A stretch of DNA of 64,000 bases, taken from Diprion similis. Lineage: Eukaryota; Arthropoda; Insecta; Hymenoptera; Diprionidae. Below the pieces are notes generated by a model. It saw only the letters and a program-made list of their open reading frames with translations. It was not told the DNA's origin and ran no database searches. Below are positions 47,460 to 60,664 of the stretch, one piece after another. The stretch covers positions 408,501 through 472,500 of the forward strand of contig NC_060113.1 of assembly GCF_021155765.1 (NCBI RefSeq), given 5' to 3'. Numbering within the stretch: the first letter of the stretch is position 1; each line of letters begins with the position of its first letter. Both the position numbers and the translations under genes were made by a program.

Positions 47460-50400
47460 ATGGAGATCGTTGGGGATTACGAATATAATACGAAAGACCT
47501 GATCGGCCACGGGGCTTTTGCCGTTGTCTTCAAAGGCAGACATCGCAAGGTAACTGAAACGGGTTAGGCGATCGCACGCTCATTGTAGCTTTCATTGTCA
47601 ACTATTCGTTGCCTCTTTCTTTACAGAAACCTAATTTCGTTGTCGCCATCAAGAGCATCACCAAAAAGAGTCTTGCCAAGTCACAAAACCTCTTGGGAAA
47701 GGAGATCAAAATCCTAAAGGTCAGTGAACCATCGTCGAAGATATATCCGTGTGTTGAGGGATATACGAGTAAATTTTGAAAGAAGGAAAATAAAAATTCT
47801 CACAAATTTATACCAGGCACGCCGCTGCGCCGACGTTTTTTCTCCGGATCTATTTTTGTTCTGTCGAGTGAAGTACAGTATAACCTCTATTATCCATGTC
47901 ATGCCCGAATGGGTTTCCCATCTGCTTCCACCTTTTCCTACTTTCTACACCAGTTGTTCATTCACAACTGTTATTTTGACTATTCATTTTTTACGTTCAT
48001 CTACGTAAACTACACCCCTGCTGAGTGAGCGTAATCGATGAAGTGTTTAATGCCCTTTAGCGATCATCTTTCAATTCCAATGTATCTAACATAATGTAAT
48101 CACAACGTCATTACAGGAGTTGACCGAGCTTCATCATGACAATGTCGTTGCACTGCTGGATTGTAAAGTTCGTACCCCATATTATCAATAATAATTCATA
48201 AATTGCAAATGAATCTTTTTGAATCTTTTAAACAGTCTACTGAACTAAATTACAGGAATCTAATCACAATGTCTTCCTGGTTATGGAATATTGTAATGGC
48301 GGTGACTTGGCAGATTACTTGAGTGGTAAGTCTTTCAAATATTCCAGATCATACTTGTTAATTTAACATTAGAATGAAACCTCTGGTATACGTTTCGCAA
48401 TTGTATTTAACTTGTAATTACTGTTTTAAAAGAAAAAAGTATGGGTCAGAATTTTTTTTTTTTTTTTCTCATAGTAAAGGGCACATTATCTGAAGACACA
48501 ATCAGAGTGTTCTTGAAGCAGCTTGCTGGTGCCATGAAAGCTCTACACGCTAAAGGCGTTGTTCATCGTGATCTCAAGCCTCAAAATATATTGTTAAGTC
48601 ACTGCTGCGGGAAGGCTTGTCCACAGCCCCATCAGATTACCCTGAAAATTGGTAAGTTCAAAGAAAGGTGCTCAGAATACGATATCTGTGAGTGCATCTA
48701 CCAACATACTGCAACTGTCTCCGTCAATTGCTATCTACATTTTTTCTCCTGTGGGTTTTTTCAGTACATGTTGTAATAAGATTGCATTTTTCAGCGGACT
48801 TTGGCTTTGCCAGATTTTTGCAAGATGGCGTAATGGCTGCAACGCTGTGTGGTTCACCAATGTACATGGCACCTGAAGTTATAATGTCTCTGCAGTATGA
48901 TGCCAAGGCTGATCTGTGGTCGTTAGGAACGATTGTGTTCCAATGTCTCACAGGCAAGGCTCCCTTCCAAGCGCACACCCCGCAGGCTCTGAAACTATTC
49001 TACGAGAAGAACGCCAACCTGGGCCCAAAGTATATTTTTCACATTTAATTGTTAAAGTACTCTAATTTAATGAAGGCACCTAGACTTACTATCCACTTGA
49101 ACTCCATTTATAATAAATAGGGTTCTTTAAATTTGTACAAGTTCATACAATACGTCAGTCAAGATTAATTATCCTGAACCTAACAGTAATTGCTCTTTCA
49201 GAATTCCTGTTGGTACGTCACCAGAACTTTCAGATCTTTTGGTTGGCTTGTTACGACGCAACGCCAGAGATCGCATGCCATTCGACGAATTCTTCAATCA
49301 CCCATTCTTGCAAGGACCCAGGGAGAGCGTCAGCCCTCTACCGGCTGAACTTCCCGCCTCTCCCGGAGGATTAGCGACAGCTGATACAGAACCTGGCAGT
49401 CCTAGATCTGTTCCAGAGGCTAACAGCCCCTGTTCTAGTCCAGATGATGATTTTGTACTGGTACCAAGTGATCTCAGCAGTGATACTGACAACAACACGC
49501 CACAACCAATCAAGTAAGACTGCTGAATTTTTAACAAAATGAGTTAAGCAGTGCAGAATAATAAATAGTATGATAACTTTGGGACACAATCATTTCCAGA
49601 TATGTCAAACAGAACAGTCGCGAAGCTGTTAGCCCTCCGAGACCTAGTTTTCTTCCAATATCTGAACCAATACCAGTACCAACCCAACGTCATATAATAC
49701 AGCCGTCATCGCCATCATCAAATCGGTCAAGAGTCGAAGGTGGCAGTGTGCCTAGGTCACAGCCTATAACAATGAGACGTAGCAGCGATACCCGCCACAG
49801 CTATGCTCCAGACATCGGTTCGCTAAGTCCACCAAGCGTGCAGTTTGTGATTGGAACTCCACCGGGTAGAAGGTAAACCAATGCAGTTATTATATCGATC
49901 AATAGAACTATCGACCCTGCGTTGGTTAATGAAACTACAATTGATTTCATAAATTGGTCAATGACTCATTGCGTTTTCTGTTCACCCTATATTTGTAGAC
50001 TAAGTGAAACGCCTCCACCTCCAAGCACGTGGCAGGTCAGTCCTGTGGCGAGACATTCCTACTCCCATACATCCAGTGGCAGCTCACCACTGCGACGATC
50101 TTCAGGCAATAACGGTGGATCATCGCCTCTGCTCACCGGGCCTTTGGCAGTTTTAGGATCTCCAACTACCAGAGCTCTACAGGACAACAACAACACTCTT
50201 AGGCATTCACCTGTTATCCCTTTTGGTACTCGTGCTGTTACGTTGCCTGAAATATCTGGTGGGTCTCACTTCTCTTTCGGATAGTGTTTCACTTTTTTGA
50301 TTTCCACCAAAAGAACATCACGCGAATGATTTTATGTAATAATTTTCACAGAAGCTGGCAGTTTTCAAAATCTCTTCCCTGAAACTAACCAACTCACCAC

Positions 50401-51521
50401 AGACGACCGTCCACTGACCTTCCTTGCTCCGGAACTTCCGGAAGAAACGCTTTTAGAAAGAGAACACAACGAGATATTAGCCAAATTGAATTTTGTTGTC
50501 GCGCTGTGTGAGTGTGTCTGCGAAGTGGCACGGAGTCGCGCTGGTCCCCTTGGAGCTCCGCTAGGCTCTCTGGAGCAGGCAGGCGGTGCCGTGACTCGAC
50601 GTCGAGCTGAGCAGGTCGTTCTTCTCGTTAGGGCGCTTCAGCTTCTCAGCTCAGGTTTGGGATTGGCTACCCAACAGTTGAAAGCTGGCAGACTGCAACC
50701 AACAGCTACTGTAAAAGAAGGTGCATAGTATATTTTTTTCCACTTTAAATCCGAGACATCTATCATCATAATATGCAACAAATCCCATCTCTTGAAAATA
50801 TTCTTTCTTTATAATTCATGAAGTGATATTCTATGGCTAGATAAAAGCCATACTTAAATACTATGTGGGGTCACTTTGACACTGATATTTGAAAAATCAT
50901 TTTTAATATCATCTCAGAATGAAATATCGACTTGTATTCGAAACAATACGGCATTACATTGCTTTGATAATTAACGATGCCATTATTTCTAGTCGTCAGT
51001 GTAATGAACGATAAGTTCCGATCGTGTCTTTCCGAATGCAAACAACTCAACAGTGCTGGGCTATTGAGGCAAGCTGGTGCAACTGCAGACAAAATCCTCT
51101 ACAATCATGCTATTCAAATGGTAATTTTTCAGACATTTTTACGTCTTAATGCCCAAACCCATTGGATGGTCAGTGACAATCACTAATAGAAAAAAAAATT
51201 TCAGTGTCAATCTGCAGCACTTGACGAGCTCTTTGGAAACCCAGCAGAATGTTTCCAGAGGTATCATACTGCTCAAATACTTCTGCATTCATTATCTCAA
51301 CATGTCAGTCATAGCCAAGACAGGGCTCTTCTAACTAAATGTAAGTTCAACGTTGACTGAAGATATAAAAATTTAACAAGTGTTAATCGTCTATACCTGG
51401 TTTACGCAATGACAACAGTCAAGACTAATAGCCACTTACATTTTTAGATAAGGATGCTGTCGAGAAGAGGTTATATGTTCTACAACAGCAAGGCTACATC
51501 TACGCGACGGATCCAACGTAA
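47460..51521 (+). CDS. Atg1: Atg1/ULK autophagy-initiating protein kinase
   Basis: Thirteen coding exons: 47460-47549, 47627-47719, 48117-48167, 48256-48325, 48475-48651, 48795-49029, 49202-49513, 49600-49872, 49999-50258, 50352-50720, 50993-51120, 51205-51340, 51448-51521; 755 aa. The N-terminal kinase domain has the Gly-rich loop [12 protein letters not shown], catalytic Lys39 (VAIK), HRD at 132-134, DFG at 162-164, and [11 protein letters not shown] Ser/Pro-rich regulatory middle (about 300-560) precedes the C-terminal EAT/MIT-like helical region, encoded by exons 10-13, which in this family binds Atg13. Everything needed for an active ULK1/2-type kinase is present. Human ULK proteins are longer, mainly in the linker. 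The start ATG leads directly into the kinase fold ([10 protein letters not shown]). Confidence 0.96.
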
Positions 51522-52629
51522 CATAAAACAATTTGGCCGCCAAATTATAAATTCCCGCCCAACTTGTATTGTATCCCGCAATTTTAATTAAAAAAAAAAA
51601 AAAACTCACCTGAGTAATAAAGCAAGACGGCTCTCGCATTGCTGTAGTTACATATTACTTACTATAATTTGATGAATCATAAGTCTTTGAAACGATATGT
51701 AAAGGTCTTTTTGGGTGATATTGCTTAATTATCGTTGAACGCTGATTATACGATATCTACGCATACATCCGTGCAGGTACACCTTATCTGTTGGAATACC
51801 CATCGAATTCTATGATTGTCGAATACAGTTGGCGATGTGAAACCGCGCAAGTTCAAGCTAATCAAAAACAATATAAAATTTTTACAACAAACAAGCCAAA
51901 ATATAATGCAAAGTATGAGTGGGCGATTCGTTTTTAATTTCATATTTACAAATTGCTTGGTGAGTTGTATGATTTTCACATCCGCTTCATGATTGAGACT
52001 TTCATTCTAACCACTTCATACGAAAGTTTTCCAAATCGAAGGGTTGAAATCACACTCTACTGGTGACATACATTTTGTATGTATGCACGCGTTTACCTCT
52101 GAGTAAAGGTATACTAATAGTACATGCCTGTGTATGCGTGTTTATTACATGTATTGCACTTTATCCGTGGTTGCAGGCAAATATACTAACGTTTCTTTAA
52201 TATCAATTAATAGACGTGTACTGAACGGCCGTACGTGTCCTTGACTAAACATAAGTTTGAAAAAGAGTAGCGAGCAATGATCAGCAAATAAAGGGTTTAG
52301 AAGGTGCGTCAAATTCATACATAGTTTATTCGCCAATAACATACCGATACCTGATACCATGTATAGAATTAGTAAAATATAATATTAATAAACTTTTCTT
52401 TATGATTTGTTTCTTCTTACCGGATTCAACATATTCCTATGTTCATATCGTGAAAAAATATATAAACTTGTATAGCAAGAAGTTCGTACAAAATTTACCT
52501 GACTTGTATTACCGCAGTCAAAATTGCTGTAAGGAAAAATGGGAATAGTGTCCCCTTGAAATTCTTCTGTGTCGTCAGACACATTGAAGAGGATTGTGCC
52601 ATGTCTGGCAGCGTTGTGATGACAAAATT
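51522..52629. other. Facing 3' ends of Atg1 and TSPO
   Basis: AT-rich sequence with no gene seen. A reverse poly(A) signal (TTTATT) near 52325 could end TSPO. Confidence 0.45.
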
Positions 52630-53357
52630 CTAATCCTTCTTGCCCTCTATCGCAGGAGTTGGATTATCTCTATAGATGACATAGTTCAAAGCTGTGGCCA
52701 AGGTACCCCACGCCAAATATGGTATGAGCAAGTAGCCGGCAGTTTCATTTACTTTGAAGAAAGCAACCGTTGTTACTGCGGTGCTGCCCAATAGCACCAA
52801 TATTTCGTAAAAACTCTGTAAGATAAGATCCTTATGCTTTATTGCACTAAGATACCAACGAACCTGACAAGCGATGGAATAATTTATATATTACGTAAGC
52901 TGACCCATTTCAAGCTTTTTGCACCGAAAAAGATGGGAGTCCAGGCCCAATTCAAGCCAATATTTATCCCATAACTTATCAGGGGGTATCTCGCGTCACC
53001 CTCGAAACCCCCGCCGTCGCGCCAAACCAAATAGGATGCGTAACCCATGCCGCAGTAGAGGGTTGTCCAGACAGGGCCAAACGCCCAGTTCGGCGGCCGC
53101 CAATTTGGCCTGCGCAAGGTCTAGGGAACAATAGAGAATTACTCAAACAACGAAATATTGCAGCACAGTCAGTAAAAATGCGAGGAATAAATAAGTGATA
53201 CATACGTACCAGTAGAGACAATGCAGAACTAATTCAGATGAAAACATACCTCATACCACGGCTTGATATTTTTCGTGGTAATTAAGCCACCGGCCCATCC
53301 TCCCAAATTTGGCAGAATGGTTGCACCAACAGCGGGCCAGACTATCTCTACAGGCAT
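52630..53357 (-). CDS. TSPO: Translocator protein (peripheral benzodiazepine receptor)
   Basis: Three coding exons, from the right: 53357-53250, 53120-52905, 52815-52630; 169 aa, the usual length. Five hydrophobic helices are evident. Family residues include [14 protein letters not shown] at the start, [22 protein letters not shown] (split by intron 1), [16 protein letters not shown], and the C-terminal LNYVIYR. The last fits the cholesterol-recognition (CRAC) pattern L/V-x-Y-x-R/K. TSPO sits in the outer mitochondrial membrane and binds porphyrins and sterols. The short basic tail ends GKKD. Confidence 0.96.
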
Positions 53358-54026
53358 TTTGGTTTTAACCTTCTTTTTTCTCCGCAAGTATGTATGGCTT
53401 AATGACTTATATGTCAAATAGGCGGTGGTCGGCCGCAACGAGACTCGCGCACGTAAGTCCCACCGCTAGTGTACTTAACAGCTGATTCTCTAGCTAATAG
53501 CACCACCACCACCATACCGTGGTGGCAAACCTTGTTATCATCATGAGTAATGATGATAAGTGAAACTACAAACTTTTGGTTACGCAACTATGGCGTCACT
53601 CGTCAAACCGTATGTGTGTCGAATTGCCAACAATCAGGTGCTTGGGTCTGGCTAACAACGGAGTGTAAACTTGATTCTTAATTTTTTTAGATATTTAACT
53701 TAATTTTCGTACATTTTAATTATTCTATTTTGAAATCATTATTATATCATATTATACATACAACAAGAACCAATTATAAATACCGAAAAGTTACGTGTCC
53801 GTATTATGTATATAGTACAGTATGTATAAATATTTTTGATTATGTAATAGACTACTAAATGAGACATTACATCTTCTTTTCCATTCTATACCACCAATTT
53901 TGCTAATACAGCAAATACCGACAGTTTCCTATACACTCTGTGATTGAGGCTGCAAGAATCATTCATATTTTTTAGTTAACAAAATTATAGTATAGACCTC
54001 ATGTTTCTCATAATACCAATTTATAA
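53358..54026. other. TSPO 5' flank and TRAPPC11 3' UTR
   Basis: The TSPO leader and promoter lie at the left (GC-rich near 53420-53470), and the 3' UTR of TRAPPC11 is at the right. I found no AATAAA equivalent for TRAPPC11 in the proper orientation close to its stop. Confidence 0.45.
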
Positions 54027-57000
54027 TTACTGCTTATTTAAACTCACCATTATATAAATGTGACTTGGTAACGACCGTTCAAGCATTTCAACAAGTCGGC
54101 TCCTGCTCACCTTATGATCATCTTCTAGAAAATAAAAAATAAATTATTACGTGAAATCACATTTTATTCAATCAACTGAAATGACCGCATTCTTTGTTAG
54201 CATGCTACTAATCTGTGTTGACAACAGTCAATTATTATTATAAATATAAGCACCAGCAGGAATAGCCAAGGTTAACATGGGCAGGGCTACTGAGCCAGCT
54301 ACTAACGGGCGTAGCACCCACTCAATCTTCCGCTCTCCATGGGGCAATATGCAAACGTCTACCTGTAGAAAATAAAACACAAGACAAGGGAGCTTAGTTA
54401 TTTGTATGAAATTAATTAGTCACCTGATTCTGATTGTAAATATTATAAATTATTTTTCTATGAACAGATTAGACTTAGCATATGGCTAAGCAGCAAAATA
54501 ATTTACCTGCTTTTGTCCAGCAAACATGAAAGCATCACTGGCTTCCATTATCAGCTGTAAGGTAATCATATAATCGGAATAATTACGGAGATAGTAGGAA
54601 ACGCAAAGTGGGGTTCGAACTGAACCATGTGCAGGCAATTTTGCCACCAATCCAACCGGTGTTTCTTCGATCCATAGAGGTGACAGTGTTACACTGCTAC
54701 TTGTCATTAAGTCTGTCAAACTGTTGGCTCTGAAAAGCGAAATATATCTATAGGCAACAGCGGGGTATAGACTGGACTTATCCTTGGTGTTGTTTCATTT
54801 CAATTCAGCGTACCTTCTCCACTGGATCGTATATACACCGGTGCTGGCCGGCTGTTCGCTGCCTGCCTTCGGAATAACACAGTACGCTTCTGACCCAGCT
54901 TCGCCATCGCATAACGTGATTCCAGATAAAGCAGATTCCTGGACTTCTTCGTCTTCCCTTTGCATTGAATCACCCTAAGTGAAAAATATTTCTAATTTCA
55001 TATTAGGGCGAGAGAAAAAATGTAGAAAGATTATAAAAAAAATAGACGAGTCACAGTATTGATCTTTTGAAAAAATACATTTTATAGAATTTTAAAGTGT
55101 AGAGTCGAAATAGAGAAAATTCAAAATCCAGAAAGGTAAAGTATGGAAAACTCCAAAAAAGAATCGTCAAAATTCTGGTCTTAATGATTTTGTTTTCAAA
55201 ATTTTTTTAATTTATTTATTTAGTTATTAGAGATTAACGGCATATGCCCTTGTATACGAGATGTTTTTATTTATTTTGACAATTTTATACTTTGAAATTC
55301 CATAAAGGGAATTTTTACGCCTATGAAAATTTAATATTATGATTCATCTATTTTCTGATATTTAAATTTACCCTCGTACTGTTTGTCAGTGTTGAATTTG
55401 TCTATAGGGGCAACAAGATTATTGTACTTTGATAATATGAGTAAATTCATCAAGTTACCAGTTCAATGGATGTGCCAATAATTGTAATAGGAGATGGGGC
55501 TGAGCAAATTACATTCGGCATCATGATAAATGGTTCGTAAATGAAGCCTTTACTAATTGGTTCAAACAACGTTGTGTAGAATTGTGTTGTGATATCAAAT
55601 GGTTTCACTATTGGTAGATTGTAGGTGATTTCTCTTGAATATTTCACTTCCTCAACAGTAGAGTAATCAACCTGTCGAGCAAAAGCAGCTTTAAGTATTG
55701 TATAATTTCACTTTAGTTTGTATGTCGCAATCTAATAAAACTAAAATTATACCTTCATGGTAATATTCCGATTTCCAATACTGTGGGCTCGTATATAAAA
55801 TACTTTATGTATCGCTTGATCCTTCTCAATCACTGGAATATCCACTGTTATGGGTCCTGCCTCTTGCTTGATATTCGTTGACAAACTCAATTCAGCTATA
55901 TTACAGTAAATTCATAATAATAAATGGCGGTGAACTGATAGTACGAGGTTCTTTTGAATTGAAAATTACATAATTAATTGCAAGTTTCAAGTAACTGAAT
56001 TAGGTTGAAAATACATACTAGACTGATCATTGCCTCCATCCGAAACCAAAACGATAGATAATCGTGCACTTGCAACTGGCTCACAAGTAGATAAAGTTAT
56101 ATCGATAGGAAGCCATTCGCCTAGTAGACCAGGAGTAGCTGAGTCGGCTACTATTTTTATACTCGATTCTTCCTGTTCAATTTCTGCGCTTACTACAGGT
56201 CTCATATTGTCGAATTCAAGAACATTACCACTGTACAATCAATAATTTTGTAAAAATATTTTCATAAGCTAGTTGTAGACATTTTGCTTACCGGATTTGT
56301 TGTATTTCAGGATATGTTCGATCAAAAATATTGTTCTCCCCGCCGAGAGCCGAAAATCGCATGATCAAGCAACGATTGCTGTCGCTACCCAGGTACAAAG
56401 AAATCGTACTGATCTGAATTTCATTGCTAACATCTTGTTGCCGCGCTTGAAATTGGCACAGAAATTTTTTAGTTTCTTTCCCTTGAAATATCACTGGCTT
56501 CTCTTGGACATCGCCTACTGCAAATTCTGAACTGTAACCAGGACTGTTAACAGTTACGGATACTTTGGAAAACTCCATACTTTGATGGTAGAGATTCCTA
56601 ATGAGACGAGAATGTCAAAGCTTTAGTACTGTACCAAACATGAATTCAGATAAACATTAATTTGCGTCAGACTAGATAATGAAATTACCTAATAAATACT
56701 TCAATTGTCACATTTGATCTTACTGTGTACGTTTTTTGCGTGAATCTAGCTTTAACCTCCATAAATGTTGCCATATTATTGGCATCAATTGTAATAATGA
56801 ATGGTTCTGATTTATTCACGACAATATTCCACTTTTCTATTGCCAAGGCCGCAGTTGTTTCTGGTAGATGTGGTTCAGGGTTGGGAATGTGTTTCTAAAA
56901 ATACGTTGGAATAATTAGGTATAAGCCATAGTTTTCACCGAAAAAAAAAAATGAATATTGCCAGAACCGGTATCTTTGGCAACATTCTGTGATCAATTAC

Positions 57001-59527
57001 CTGCAATATATTTGATATATTGGCACATATTGCAACTTGATGATCTTTTGGAAGGCAAGATGTTGGACCCAGTGCCTCTAAGGCTAACGTGAGGTAGTCT
57101 TGCAAGCTCGTGGATAGATACGCTGCCCGCAAAGCTTTTGTCAAAATATCTGTCAACAGCCCTGGCCATCGTTCACCTCGATAATCCCATAGCATATGCA
57201 TCAACAGTCTAATAGAACAAAAAATTCGAGGATTTATTCTACTGTTGAATTCACTTGCATAAGACCCCAAAGGCAGTCGTATAAACTTACGTGAGTGCTT
57301 TCCCATAATCTCGAGAATTGTAATACTCGTCAGCCATTTGTACAACTGAAACATTAATTCTTTAAAGCCGATGATTATCAAATTAATATATTTGCATAAA
57401 GTTTGAATGGCATTCAAACCTAAATGACGACGCATTCTTGGACATCGATAAGTTTTAAACTGGGAAATTGCATGTCCTAAAAGACCGATGATTATCATCT
57501 GAAAATAAGGTATAAACATCTATTTCTGCTGCCTATTTACCACCGCATCATAATATTTCCTCTCAGCTTTCCTGAGTAATTAATTGACTTACAGAATGAT
57601 TAACAGTAGTCTTCTCTTTGTGTTGTAAAGCTTGAATAGCCGCTGCTTCCCGTGCCATGTCTGCGGGCTCGGCACTCAATTTTCCTGGACGCCATGGTCT
57701 CTGACCGTAATATTCAAGTTTTTCTTGGCCTGCCAAGGGATCAGGTTCGGGGTACTCATTAACATCCTGAATCATAATCAAATACAGGTTGAGATTCTTC
57801 GTAGACGAAATAATATAAACCAAATACAAAATTCACTCACTTTGCAAAGATCTCTACACGCGGTTTGCCGCAGAGTAGCATGCTGAGCTGCCAGCTGAAA
57901 GTAGTATCCTGGATGCTGAGTTTGAACAGCAGGAAGACCTTGCCTGATGGCTTCATCAAATAATTCTGCAAACGTGGAGAATTGTCCTGACATCCACGCG
58001 TGATGTTCAAACATTAGCTCTTTGGGACCAACTTTCAATTTGAAACTGTAATGATATATGGAATTTGAGTTGCGAAGTACTCTTTAAATACAATAAACTT
58101 TCTGGTACCGAGATTTACAGTAATTGGTGAAGGATATTCGTACATGTACATATCTTTATTAAAAAGTTATGAATACCGATCTGTGTGAGCTCTAAACTGC
58201 GAAATAGCATCACGGGGAAGATTTAAGTTGAACATTAGACGACACAGTTTGTAATTTATGAAGCTTGCGACAGTCTTTATTTCCAGAGCATTTGTGTCCA
58301 CCATTCGTATATCGAGTAAATTATTGTACGCCAACTGATAATGTCTGTGAAATAAAACACACGCATGATTAGAAAGTATTCATTCATGTGTTTGAATATA
58401 AAAGTGTTATCTATAATTCGAGATCCTCGACAAACTTGTTTTTTTTTTTTTTACAAGTGATGATTAGATGTCCAGACTGAAAAATCATATGGAAAATACT
58501 GACAACTTACTTGTGAGCCATATGCTGATCCTGTTTCAATTCATTTAGAAATCCCATTTTAAACTGATGCCGGACAAATAAGTATTGGTGCGTTGTCTTG
58601 TTCAGGTGATCTCTGTGATTTTTTACGATGCGGGCTTCCAGGTGATAGAAATTTTGTGCCAAATCATAGAAGGCATTTTCCAACCTAAAGGTATGGATTA
58701 TCATTAGTCCTATTCAAACCTGTTGAGCCAACAAAGTCTGAGCAAACGACCAACAGAAATTACACTTTATTATTTCGAGCAACTATACCTCAGAGTATAA
58801 CCCAACAAGTGATCGCCATGAGGTAAGACATATAACGATTTAGCTGGCAATTCACATGCAGCACATAAAGCTGTGGCACGCTCAGTTGTTGCGGCGTCTT
58901 CAGCTCCTGGTTGTGGCGGTGCTCCATGCTGTACTAGAACTACAGCAATCTTCGTACTTCTACCCTCGATAGCAGCTCTATTATTGATTGAAAATTTGTT
59001 GTACTTAGAAATATTTTGATTAGTAACAAAATAAATAATTTGACATAAGTACCTTAAGGATTGAACTCTTGACGCACATTCGATCTTCTTTTCATTCCAC
59101 ATAGAATCATTCCAATCCAAATCATAAAATATTACAACAACGGACGGTATGTCATTCAGATATTTATTCATCCAATTCCGTTTCAATATCCCTTTAGGTA
59201 TGTACCATTCGTAGGAGTTACGCTACAGCGGACATCGATAATTATTAGTCAAAGCACTCAATTGAAGGGCACAAATTATTAGTGACATAAATTGAATGAG
59301 TTATTTTATCGAAGAGTGATCTAATGTCAACAGACCTTTGGTTTAACGGTTGGAAATTCATGTGCATTGCTTAATAGTTTAAATTGAACAGCTGCACTGT
59401 CTGGCCGGCGATTATTGCTAAAAGCATCCCAAATCAAACGGTGAATCGCATTGTTTACTGTATCCAATCCCGTAACGCCGATTAAAGCCAAGGGCTTCGC
59501 TGTCAATTCTGCAGGTAGTTCTGACAT
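54027..59527 (-). CDS. TRAPPC11: TRAPP complex subunit 11 (foie gras)
   Basis: Nineteen coding exons, from the right: 59527-59336, 59222-59053, 58977-58789, 58684-58511, 58344-58177, 58045-57841, 57766-57593, 57498-57420, 57345-57291, 57208-57001, 56894-56689, 56597-56292, 56230-56019, 55895-55753, 55671-55459, 54974-54814, 54729-54507, 54362-54254, 54124-54027; 1094 aa with all phases consistent. Recognisable segments are the N-terminal [30 protein letters not shown], the [16 protein letters not shown] helix, and the foie-gras region ([14 protein letters not shown] onward, about 300-560). A beta-rich gryzun-like C-terminal half follows. The protein is part of TRAPPIII, a tethering complex and Rab1 exchange factor for ER-Golgi traffic and autophagy. 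If the donor inside exon 18 is not used, translation ends at 54228 after 1070 aa; the spliced end is preferred. Confidence 0.94.
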
Positions 59528-60291
59528 GGAATCGAAGGGCAAGAAATCGGAATAACAGGACAGACGCTCCAAGTAGAATCTATTGTAAAATCACACGAGT
59601 TACATATCTTAATTTAAAAGTCGAAATAAGTTATGGATTACAACCGTTATCAAATCATCGGTTTGACATTTCAATTGAGGTTAGCCTGAATAGGCACACT
59701 TATGAAAATATATTTCTAACCTATCTGAGAATGGTTTGTGCGTACACTGCAGTCCACGGTCATGCAAGATATGACAATTTCCACTTTTTCTTAAGCCTTT
59801 CAGCTGGTATCACTAGTAATGACGTTACTTTGAGTGACAGAAGGTTCAAAAAATGACAGCTTAGGCGTCAGGGCGGAGGGGGCGGAATAAGTATGTGAAA
59901 CACGTCGGTGACAGACGGTTGCTGCCAGTGATCAGTGCGCGCAAACGTTGGCGAAAGGTTTATAATAGTAATAACGAATCTCTAATCCGCGATGAATTGA
60001 TTGTGTCAACTCCCAAATCGGTCAACTCTGACATAAAATGAAAAAAATATGTTTCTGAATAACTTTAAAATTCACTTTTCTCACGGCATTACAATTTGCG
60101 GATGTATGGGAGTAATTCAGATATTGGATTGAGGGCAAAGTAGTTTTACATGGACGGCCCTTATGACATAGATGGCAGCCTCGCCGGCAGAAATTGAGAC
60201 GCCTCATTGCAGGCAACCCTGATTACAACCTTGTCAATTAGTAGTATGTATGTTGTACAGCGTTACATACTTACTTACACCTACAGTTTAA
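59528..60291. other. TRAPPC11 5' flank
   Basis: Promoter and leader of TRAPPC11 are expected here. I see no other gene. Confidence 0.45.
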
Positions 60292-60664
60292 ACGCATTTC
60301 GAAATGTGTGCTAGCACGTGCGACGTTTCGGAATGTTCCGAAATGAAAAATTGGATATACATATATCGAATTGCTTCACCGGCATCAGTGTCAAGGTCAG
60401 AATAGATATCAGTGGTGTCGAGATGTGGAGATTTTTTTAGCCTGCAGGTAACGTTGGCGTGTGTGGACTTCAACCTTCTTACATTTATTGAAAAAAAAAA
60501 AAAAAAAAAAACGAATTAGAATGAGATAACTGTATTTGAGAATCGGATACAAGATATCACTTTTGGTACCTCCCTTCCGAAATATCAAATCGCGCATATT
60601 CATTCTAGTTACGGAAGGATCGTTCCGAAATGTTGCACATGCTAGCACACGTTTCGAACTACGT
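60292..60664. mobile_element. Small foldback element with inverted ends of about 48 bases
   Basis: The left end contains TTCGAAATGTGTGCTAGCAC and the reverse complement of the right end contains TTCGAAACGTGTGCTAGCAT. The match continues for some 45 bases, and nearly all differences are C/T or G/A changes, as expected from decay of CpG. Each arm carries an internal palindrome around TTTCGGAA..TTCCGAAA. The 373-base element has a run of about 22 A at 60490-60511 and no coding frame. No clear target duplication is visible. It is MITE-like, superfamily unknown. Confidence 0.7.

Noticed and set aside
48721-48794. Upstream extension of Atg1 exon 6
   Set aside because: An open frame continues into the intron, but the kinase subdomain order and the acceptor at 48794 place the exon start at ADFG.
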